Positions 10,748 through 18,869 of a DNA stretch of 64,000 bases are shown here, piece by piece. Source of the stretch: Linnemannia schmuckeri. Taxonomy: Eukaryota; Mortierellomycota; Mortierellomycetes; Mortierellales; Mortierellaceae. The stretch is taken from the NCBI GenBank assembly GCA_029449235.1, contig JANATG010000013.1, forward strand, positions 1 through 64,000, written 5' to 3'. Position numbers and translations under genes: made by a program. Every line of letters starts with the position of its first letter. Position 1 is the first letter of the stretch. The notes beneath the pieces are model-generated. The model did no database searches. It was not told the origin of the DNA and worked only from the letters and a program-made list of their open reading frames with translations.

Positions 10748-10845
10748 TGCAACGATTGGACCCCCGATTACCTTAATTAGATAAATAGACAACTATTACC
10801 AAAATACAAAGACATCTCTTCCTTCCACTCCTTACAAAAGTTGCA
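10748..10845 (+). repeat. A 3' LTR (98 bp)
   Basis: Identical by eye to 5605-5702, and followed at 10846-10850 by the duplicated GTCGG. Confidence 0.94.
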
Positions 10846-11792
10846 GTCGGCGCATCAACCGATGATGATGGAGTAGATGGGGTGGATGTGGGAGACTGTG
10901 TTGGTTTGGTAACCAGCGCTACTGGAGCAGACGAAGGCGACAACTCGGATGATTCTTTAATTTGGTGAGGAGCTATCTCTGGAATAGAACTAGTCTGTTG
11001 AGTGTGTTCAATTCTATGGAGGGTTCCAGATGGAGTTGTTTTTCGTCTGGGTTGGGTTGCTTGGGGACATTGGCGGGCTTGGTGACCGATGGCGTGGCAG
11101 ATGAAACAGGTGCGATTATTCAAGTCTACCTGTATCTGCTTTTCTTTGTTTAGGTTGCGTGTGAAGCCAGAGTGAGGGGCTGAGTCTAGCTCCATGGGTT
11201 GAGGAAAAGACTCTGGTGGGTCTTGGCGTTCGAAGGCGGGGCGTGACCACTGGACGGGAAGACGCTTTCGGTTCTGGTACTGAACATTGTCGAGGCTTTC
11301 AGCAACTTGCATAACGGTACTCAAGTTTTCTCGCAACATTGGATTTCCGGCAAAGTGGACCTGGATGCTCGGTTTGAGTCCCATAATGAAGGCTTGTAGG
11401 GCCTCTGGTTCGGAAATGTCATCGATCTGGGCACAGGTGTCTTGGAAGGTGGCGATATACTGGGTGACGGAGCCGCGTTGCTTGAGTTGGTATAACCTTG
11501 ACCGGGCGAAGTATTTATGATTGGCGCTTCGGAACCGGTTTAGAACACAGGTTTTAAAGTGCTCCCAGGGGTCGACGGTTTCCGGAGCGGAAGGGCAGAG
11601 TTTCAACCATCGTCGAGCATTCTCTCTCATTAAGAGGCGTGCGGCCGTGACTTTTTGTGTAGGCGTGGCATTGACGGCCTCGAGGTATTCGTCCAATTCG
11701 GTTAACCAGTCTTGGACGTTTTCTTGGGGATGGCCCTTGAAGACGGACAGGGGAATGTTCTTGAAGAAGTTGTTTTCAAAAACTTTGGCCAT
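10846..11792 (-). pseudogene. B gag, 5' part of a gag-pol frame cut by element A
   Basis: Starts MAKVFENNFF at 11792 and has a retrotransposon gag capsid core (QDWLTELDEYLEAV, WEHFKTCVLNRF, QYIATFQDTC). It then carries a canonical CCHC knuckle (CFICHAIGHQARQC, CX2CX4HX4C) and a Ser/Thr/Pro-rich linker. The frame runs 74 bases past the junction into A's LTR. The pentamer GTCGG and a consistent phase show that it once continued into the protease at 5604, so B made one gag-pol protein without a frameshift. Confidence 0.9.
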
Positions 11793-11938
11793 GGTGACGG
11801 TAAGACTAGACTTGAATACTTGGGTTTCCTTGAACTGGTTTGGCTTGGCTTGGTTTGACTTGACTTGAATATACTTGACTTGACTTGACTATACTTGACT
11901 TAACTTGACTTGGCTATACTTGGGTTGTGGAGGGAACT
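11793..11938 (-). repeat. B leader with tandem TTGACT-type repeats
   Basis: The untranslated leader between B's PBS and gag. Bases 11823-11930 are mostly degenerate short repeats of the kind TTGACTTGACT/TTGGCTTGG on the + strand. It could be a recently expanded microsatellite or an RNA packaging/leader element; the sequence does not decide. Confidence 0.6.
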
Positions 11939-11951
11939 ACCTTTGCTACCA
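11939..11951 (-). promoter_or_regulatory. B primer-binding site
   Basis: On the minus strand TGGTAGCAAAGGT follows B's 5' LTR directly. It is the same 13 bases as the PBS of the unrelated-LTR family A, so both families use one tRNA primer. Confidence 0.78.
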
Positions 11952-12209
11952 TGTAACAAGGCTGTGAACTTGTTATGGGGGTGAGTCTTTAATAAAGTGG
12001 ATTGTTATGAACAAAGCTTGTATTAAGGCTACTGAACTAAACTATGGACGTGGTGACTATTTATATTGTTACTTGGGGACCAGGTTATCTCTGGATAGTT
12101 CTAGTGCTTGATTAGTCAGCAATGGCTACTTGGTCATTTGGTGGCGCTAGAAGAATCTAGAAGTTGGTGGCGTTGGTCATGTGCCAGTCATCAGAGTAAA
12201 ACTCTGACA
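11952..12209 (-). repeat. B 5' LTR (258 bp)
   Basis: Direct repeat of 1810-2067 with no difference seen by eye. It is flanked outside by TTGAC (12210-12214), the duplication made when B entered A' gag. Confidence 0.93.
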
Positions 12210-13168
12210 TTGACACAACCTCCAAACCCGCCAAGTACGACGGCACTCGCGATGGCTTCAAATGCCTCGCCTGGCTAAAAGAGGTGCAATGCTACTTTAC
12301 CATGAAGAACGTACCCGACAGAAAACGCACCATCCATGCCGTCAACCTCCTCAACCAAACCTCTCTCCTCTGGTGGGAATCACTTAACATCGACGACACC
12401 TGCGAGTACTCCACCTTTACAACCCTGTTCAAGAAGGCATACATGCCTGATGGATTTCTCGAGCAAGTTCGCGGCCTTCTTCTCAATGCCAAGCTTACCA
12501 CCAACCTGGCCAAGTACCTTACCCGCATCCGCCTCTACATGAACATCTTGCTCGCGGAAGATCCCACTGGTTGCGTGTTTCTCGAAGCCACCGTCAGAGT
12601 TGTTTTTCTCCAAGGCTGCCCCGACGATCTGAGACAGCTGCTTCAGACCGATCAGGTATCTAACCCCAACAACACCTTTTTTGATATGTGTTCCAAGGCT
12701 GAAGGATTTGACACCATCTATGCTTTTGGCCCCAAAGGAGCCACAAAGGGTATGTTTGCCAAGGCTATGAATAGCATGCGCTCTCACACTCCAACCACCA
12801 GCTCAAACCCAGCACCCCCAGCTTTTGACCCAATGGCAATGGAAATCGATAACATCAGCCTCGACCCCACCACCCGCGCCCTTATGGCCTCGGTCCAGTC
12901 CCTTACCATCGCCGTCCACGCCATGACAACCCAATTCAACAATCAACAATCCCAACCACGCCTTGCCCGCCTTACCGACGATGAAAAGAAATATCTGCAG
13001 GACAACAACGGATGCTTCAAGTGCCGTCGAATCAACGCCGGACACTACTCTTGGGACTGTGGAAAAAACCGCAACACCAACCGCTCACCCAGGGCCCAGA
13101 CCGTCAATAATATTGCTAACGTGGGCAATCTCCCAACAGACCAGTCGGGAAATGCCCCCAGCAACTAG
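12210..13168 (+). pseudogene. A' gag, 3' piece after element B
   Basis: Continues the gag of A' from codon 12 on (TTGACACAACC...). It is nearly identical to copy A, including the CX2CX6HX4C knuckle. An internal ATG at 12284 opens a 294-aa frame, but the native start is cut off at 1771, 10 kb away. Differences from A are mostly transitions (for example Arg to Cys and Glu to Lys changes). Confidence 0.88.
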
Positions 13169-13192
13169 GTGCAGTCCAGGACCCAGTTGCTG
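13147..13192 (+). promoter_or_regulatory. Putative -1 frameshift signal (element A')
   Basis: The same slippery G GGA AAT (13147-13153), 5-base spacer and 8-bp stem (13159-13166 with 13185-13192) as in A. It is unchanged although other parts of the two copies have diverged. Confidence 0.8.
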
Positions 13193-16100
13193 AAATCCCC
13201 TCTCTTTGCCCCAGTGGTGAAGGGAGTGATCACACCCCAGAGTTAAGTAGAAAAGAAAAAAATGAAATAAAGTTGCCAGATCGCTCAGTTAATAAGATTA
13301 GCAACCAAACTCAGATTACAAACTCAAATCGTGATACTCACTCCCCCCCCACTCTGGCACCTTCACTGGACCAGACCTCAACGTTTGACTCGTCCCACCT
13401 TGTGTCTAGAACCTCAGATGGACCAGACCTGGACCTGGATACCCCTGTTGTGTCGACCACACCGCCTACAAAGCGACAGTTGAGAAGACGGAGACAAAAG
13501 CAATTGCGTCTCTGTTCATTTTCTATCGCTGAGGCTGAGCGTCAATTGCTCACTTTTAACTGCCTTGTCAGTGGCTTCCCGGCTCGCGTGCTGATCGATG
13601 GCGGTGCTGAAGGTAATGTAATCAGCACATCCTTTCAAAAGAAAAACAACTTGCCTCGAACCGTCATCAACCCCATCCCTGTTCTTCTCCCCGACGGCTC
13701 ATCTTCTATTACCAACCATACGGTCAACATCACCATCGAACGCAAAGGATACACTGACAACCTCAACCCAATCCTGTACCCACTCAAAAAATACGACCTT
13801 ATCCTGGGCAAACCATGGCTTACTCACATCAACCCACAAATCAACTGGCGCACCAATGCTCTCCACTTCAACCACAACAACACAGCCATCGAGTGGAACT
13901 GTACTGGATTCAAATCAAATAATATTCAAACCCGCACCGGTGGCCGCCTCCTTACCCACCTACACTTTCACACCATGGCCACCCTCCCCGGCTCCGACGT
14001 ATTCTTGGCACTGGTCAAATCTTCCAAGGATCTGCAGAAGGACAAGGACAACAAAGACAAGGACGCATCAGCACCACCCAAACGCCCAGCTATGACGCCT
14101 GAGATCAGAGCCATCGTTGAAGACGAGTTTAAGAATGTGTTCCCCGATACACTCCCGAGCGGCCTTCCACCAGACCGAGGCGATGCCATGAAAATTGAGA
14201 CAGACCCAACAGCCGATCCACCCTTCAAGCCAGTCATTCGCCTTTCAATCGCAGAACTCGACGAACTCAGGAAGCAACTTGACGATCTACTTGCGAAAAA
14301 ATTCATCAAGCCCAGCACATCACCCTATGGCGCCCCAGTACTCTTTGTTCGGAAAAAGAATGGCACCCTGCGTATGTGTGTGGACTACCGCGGTCTGAAC
14401 AGGATTACCAGGAAGAACAGACACCCTCTACCCAGAATTGACGAACTCATCGATCGTTTTCGTGGCGCCCGCTATTTTACCAAACTGGATCTACTCTCGG
14501 GATACCACCAGCAGAGGATATATGAACCACACACCCACAAAACAGCATTTCGATGTCGTTACGGCCATTTTGAATTTAATGTCGTTCCGTTCGGACTCAC
14601 CAACGCACCAGCCTCATTCTCTAATATGATGCTACGAGTACTGGATCCGGTTCTGGACAAATGGGTGGTGGTATACCTCGACGACATCCTGATCTATTCC
14701 AAAACCAAGGCCGACCATCTGAAACACCTTCGCAGCGTCCTTGAACTTCTACGAAAACATGGACTGTACGTCAAACTCAGCAAATGCTCATTCATGCAGG
14801 AGCAGACTGAGTTCCTGGGCCATACCATCTCCAAGAACGGGATCTCCACCTCAGCAGGTCTTGTCAAAGCTATTCGGGAATGGCCTCGCCCCACCAGTAT
14901 CAAAGATGTTCAACAATTTTTGGGCCTCGCACAGTTCTACCAGACCTACATCGACAAGTTTGCCGACATTGCCCTACCCCTCTCGGAGCTTCTAGCAGGC
15001 GGAGCGACTTTTTCATGGGACAATGACAAGGAACAGGCATTCATCACCCTCAAAGCGGCCATCAGCTCCGCCCCAGTTCTACGTATATTCGACCCCGACT
15101 TGCCAACCACCGTCGAAACGGATGCATCTGGATTTGCAATTGGCGCTGTTCTCTTTCAGACGGACGCGAACGGAGTATCCCGACCCGTTGCATTCACCTC
15201 ACGAAAATTACAACCAGCAGAACGGAACTACCCAACCCACGAGCAGAAGCTACTGGCAGTCGTGCACGCCCTCAGGACATGGCGATACTACCTAGACGGA
15301 TCCCACTTTATTGTTTACACAGACCATGCAACCCTTCGCCACTTTCCAACACAGCCTAAACTCACCCGCCGCCAGGCTCGATGGATGGAGCTGCTGCAGG
15401 AATACGACTTTGACTTCAAGTACAAGCGCGGAGCAGATAACACAGTCCCCGACGCCCTGTCTCGACGACCCGACCATCGCACGGAAGATCCAGTCAACCC
15501 ATCCACAGAACCAGTGGAGATTCATTCAATTGATATCCAGCTTGAACCAGGTGTGAGGCAGCGCCTGATAGAGGACTACCAGAACAGCCCCAGGCTTAGT
15601 CTCGTCTATAAAAGCTGCCTCGAGGGAAGTGTGCCCCCCGGTTATTCTTTTCACAATGGCCTTCTCTACTATGACCGCCGCGGCACCGTCGTTCTCGCTA
15701 TCCCTCAGAAAGCTGACATTTGCCACTCTCTTTTGCATGACTGCCACGATGCCCCCATAGCTGGCCACTTTGGGTTCAGGAAAACATATGACAAGCTGCG
15801 ACGAATAGCATACTGGCCCAACATAGCAAAGGAGACCCAACTCTATGTCGACTCGTGCGAGAAGTGTCAACGCAACAAGCCAAGTCAGGAGCGACCTGCT
15901 GGACTCCTTCAACCTCTACCCATTCCCGTCAGACGCTGGGAGGTGGTGACCATGGACTTTATAACCCATCTGCCCAAGACACCTCGCAATCATGATGCCA
16001 TCACCGTCTTTGTCGACAAGTTATCCAAGCATGTCCACTTTGTTCCCAGCACCACCACCGCCACCGCCCCCGACGTTGCTCGCCAGTTTTTCGACAATGT

Positions 16101-17019
16101 GTTCCGCCATCATGGGATGCCAACAACAATCGTCTCGGATCGCGATAGCAAATTCACCAGTCATTTTTGGCAGGAGCTCCACCGGCTTATGGATGTCAAG
16201 CTTGCAATGTCAACAGCCTATTACCCACAGACGGATGGACAGACGGAAGTTATGAACAAGACACTAGGAATCATGCTGCGCGCCTTTATCGATGAAAAGC
16301 AGACTAACTGGGACACCCTCCTCCCTGCAGCAGAATTTGCCTACAACAACTCCGTCCACCACTCAACCGGCCATTCACCTTTTTTCCTCAACACTGGACA
16401 ACATCCCCGCATCCCCGCCACCCTCCTCTCCCACACTGACAGCAACGTCCCCAGCGTCCATGACTATCTGGATCAGCAAGCAACGGCACTAATTTTCGCC
16501 CAGGATGCACTGCAGCGAGCTCAGGATCATCAAAAGGAACAAGCCGACAAGAGACGACGCGACCATGACTACAAAGTTGGCGACAAGGTCCTTCTCAGTG
16601 CAGAGAACATTACCATGCCAGCCGACAGCGGACTCAGCTCGGACAAGCTCAAGCCTCGTTTTATTGGACCATTCACCCTACTGGAGCAACGATCACCAGT
16701 TACCTTCCTCGTCGACTTACCCCCCTCCTACAACATCCACAATATCTTTCACGTCGATCTTTTTCGCCACTATATTGAGTCACCACTTACATTCGGCCGC
16801 CGAACACCAGCACCACCACCACCTGTCGTCGTCGAAGGCACCGAGGAATACGAGGTCGAATCCATTCTACGATACAGAAAGTACCGGCGACAGCACCAGT
16901 TCCTCGTTGCTTGGAAAGGTTACGGACGTGAGGATCAGACATGGGAGCCAGCTGCCAACCTGGAAAATTGCCAAGACCTGGTCAACGCATTCAAAAAGGA
17001 CCATGGGATCGTTTTTTAA
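13148..17019 (+). CDS. pol: Element A' pol
   Basis: A full-length pol frame collinear with copy A, with all domains from protease (DGG) to chromodomain and a stop at 17017-17019. Substitutions relative to A include D to N changes near the protease-RT linker and RT N-terminus, E to K in RNase H, M to I after the zinc module, and H to Y in the conserved HPQTDGQ motif next to the integrase catalytic Glu. The last may impair integrase. Because gag is split by B, this pol has no route of normal expression. Confidence 0.88.
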
Positions 17020-17029
17020 AAGGGGAAGG

Positions 17030-17127
17030 TGCAACGATTGGACCCCCGATTACCTTAATTAGATAAATAGACAACTATTACCAAAATACAAAGACAACTC
17101 TTCCTTCCACTCCTTACAAAAGTTGCA
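17030..17127 (+). repeat. A' 3' LTR (98 bp)
   Basis: Matches 1482-1579 except for one base (caaagacaactc against caaagacatctc). Preceded by the purine tract at 17018-17029. Confidence 0.93.
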
Positions 17128-17130
17128 GAA

Positions 17131-17201
17131 GCGTTGTCTTTGTATTTTGGTAACAGTTGTCTATTTATATAATTAAGGCGATCAGGGGTCCAATCGTTGC
17201 A
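17131..17201 (-). repeat. Inverted, truncated A-type LTR (probably from element X)
   Basis: On the minus strand this begins TGCAACGATTGGACCCC at 17201 and follows the A-type LTR for about 70 bases with several differences (TGATCGCC, TATATAAATAG, AACTGTTACC). It then stops against the 3' LTR of A'. It has the same orientation as the X integrase fragment at the other end of the nest, so it may be X's 5' LTR with X's middle lost. Confidence 0.8.
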
Positions 17202-17680
17202 CTTCTGTTGTTGCAGAGATTCTCTTGCCTTTTTTGCTTTTTGGATTTCTGTTTATGACATCGTGTTCAGTAGTGAGAGGAGTTGATGTAAGAATAAAAG
17301 ATGATGAGGCGGTGTTTAAAGGAGGATGGGAGAAAAAAAAGATGATCTAGAGGATGTTGAATTTCGACAAAAGTGATCCATCTAGAAATCAGATTTCAAT
17401 AATTTTTTTCACAATGACGTCATTACCAGAGTGAGTCTAGATTGAACAGGAGGATGACCACGAGGTCAAGGAATCATCGAGAAGCATCCCGGGGTTGAAT
17501 GCAAAGATGGAAGATGAGCATTTCAAAAAAAGGCAGAATTCTCAAAAAGATGGATCACTTTTGTAAAGCACTTTTATTGCACGAATAGAGGTCAAATCGA
17601 ACGTGCATTAAATTGAATGGAGTCGAATGCGAATGTGGCTGCTATTTGATTTGATTCGCATTTTAAGAAACACTTAAGAC
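17202..17680. other. Intergenic, no gene seen
   Basis: AT-rich non-coding sequence between the retroelement nest and the hAT-like element. No open frame with coding character and no repeat was recognised. The last 8 bases (17673-17680, CTTAAGAC) are the left target duplication of the next element. Confidence 0.6.
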
Positions 17681-18563
17681 CAGGGGTCACAACGGAACAT
17701 TTTAGTGCTCTCTCATTTTCAATTTACGTTGAAGCGGTTTTCAAAACCCGCGTAAACGGAATCGCAAACCCGCACAAACGGAAACGAGAATACGTTGCGA
17801 CGGAAAAAAAAATGCGTTGCGACGGAAAAAAAAAATGCGTTGCGACGGAATTTCAGTTCCGTCGACACAAGCACCAGACCACATTTTGTCGACCATGCCA
17901 GGCTTGCAGGGCACACATTCACGCCTCCAACACACACAGTGCAGAGACACACCAACGTGCATATAGAGACACACACTTCCAATATACATACAACAACATA
18001 GCGCGCGTATACATACAAAGACAGACATGCACATAGAGACACAGTCGTCCAACATATCCAACATACATACAGACTGTCAGAGGCACAACAAAGCACATAC
18101 ACACTCACACTCGCACTCACACTTACACTTACACTTACACTTACACACACACACACACTCACACACACACACACTCACTCACTCACTCACACACACACTC
18201 ACTCACTTACTCACATACACTTACACACACGCATCTGCCCTCACGCTGTAGTTCTCCACTCGAATTTTGCTCGTTTTATTTTCCCTTCTTCCTATCTGCC
18301 TCCATCTGCAAGGCTGTCCCGAGTCAGAAAAGAGAGACTACTTTGCATGTGGGATACATGTTGCCACGGGCGTAGCACAAAAAGTGGACTGGCGTCTATG
18401 TCAACGGAATTGAAAAACCGTCGCAACGCATTTTTTTTTTCCGTCGCAACGTATTCTCGTTTCCGTTTGTGCGGGTTTGCGATTCCGTTTACGCGGGTTT
18501 TGAAAACCGCTTCAACGTAAATTGAAAATGAGAGAGCATTAAAATGTTCCGTTGTGACCCCTG
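17681..18563. mobile_element. hAT-like non-autonomous DNA transposon
   Basis: An 883-bp element that begins CAGGGGTCACAACGG and ends with its reverse complement. It is flanked by the perfect 8-bp duplication CTTAAGAC (17673-17680 and 18564-18571). The terminal inverted repeats are about 160 bp (17681 to about 17845; about 18403 to 18563) with few mismatches. Their inner ends carry 2 to 3 copies of a unit GCGTTGCGACGGAAAA. The 8-bp duplication and CAGGG-type ends are hallmarks of the hAT superfamily. The interior codes for nothing recognisable and is largely a CA-rich microsatellite, so it would need a transposase from elsewhere. Confidence 0.9.
17924..18235. repeat. CA-rich microsatellite inside the hAT-like element
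   Basis: A long stretch of imperfect CACA, ACTC and ACTTAC repeats, densest at 18090-18230. Long open frames on both strands here are by-products of the repeat. Confidence 0.85.
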
Positions 18564-18571
18564 CTTAAGAC

Positions 18572-18869
18572 CGACCCACTCATAGTTGGAATGTGAATTC
18601 CGAAACTTTACACAACAATAGTTCGAATTTTTCGTCAAAATACATTTTAACTATGCATGGTCGGGCTATAGTCAAAATGCGTACTCATGCGTCTTTGGGA
18701 TGCTGAGCAATAAAGAGAGCGACTAAAGGCAATGCACAATGCAAACTGGCTGCATAATTTTTTTTGAATTGCTGCATCGATATGTCAACTGTGCTTTCCG
18801 TAATAAAAAAAAGGTAGCATTTTGTGTAGAAAATATATTACATAAGAAGGGTAATCAAAAAAAGAACTA
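18572..18869. other. Intergenic, no gene seen
   Basis: About 300 AT-rich bases between the hAT-like element and the stop codon of the coiled-coil gene. Probably the 3' untranslated region of that gene; nothing else was recognised. Confidence 0.5.

Larger units (their letters stand above)
5605..10845 (+). mobile_element. Element A: complete Ty3/gypsy chromovirus
   Basis: A 5,241-bp element with 98-bp LTRs that look identical, a PBS, gag, a -1 frameshift signal, pol with a chromodomain, a purine tract (10736-10747) and a 5-bp target duplication (GTCGG). It sits inside B's gag-pol gene in the opposite orientation. Identical LTRs and an intact coding capacity make it the youngest insertion in the nest and possibly still able to move (inference). 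Confidence 0.95.
1810..12209 (-). mobile_element. Element B: Ty3/gypsy chromovirus interrupted by A
   Basis: A minus-strand LTR element of 5,154 bp once element A is removed. It has 258-bp LTRs (11952-12209 is the 5' LTR, 1810-2067 the 3' LTR) that look identical by eye, with TG...CA ends on the minus strand. It also has a PBS at 11939-11951 and a purine tract at 2068-2078, and it is flanked by the duplication TTGAC. Gag and pol form one frame: removing A plus one copy of its GTCGG duplication leaves gag and pol in phase, about 1,489 codons in total. B landed in the gag gene of A'. Confidence 0.92.
1482..17127 (+). mobile_element. Element A': Ty3/gypsy chromovirus interrupted by B
   Basis: Second copy of the 5,241-bp A family. 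Its parts are 1482-1809 and 12210-17127; between them sits element B, flanked by the duplicated pentamer TTGAC (1805-1809 and 12210-12214). Removing B and one pentamer gives exactly 5,241 bp, the same length as the intact copy A, and restores an open gag frame. The 98-bp LTRs differ at one base (t/a near 17098), so A' is older than A, whose LTRs look identical. The outer flanks (CAGGG on the left, GAAGC on the right) do not match, so the host site has been rearranged. Confidence 0.9.

Noticed and set aside
12210..17127. Repeat-induced point mutation (RIP) as the cause of the A/A' differences.
   Set aside because: The substitutions are biased to transitions but occur in CpC, CpG, CpA and CpT contexts alike and are sparse, unlike RIP.
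17719..18251. Open frames of up to 151 codons on both strands in the hAT-like element.
   Set aside because: They are translations of CA/GT-type simple repeats (Cys/Val/Ser or Thr/His) with no domain.
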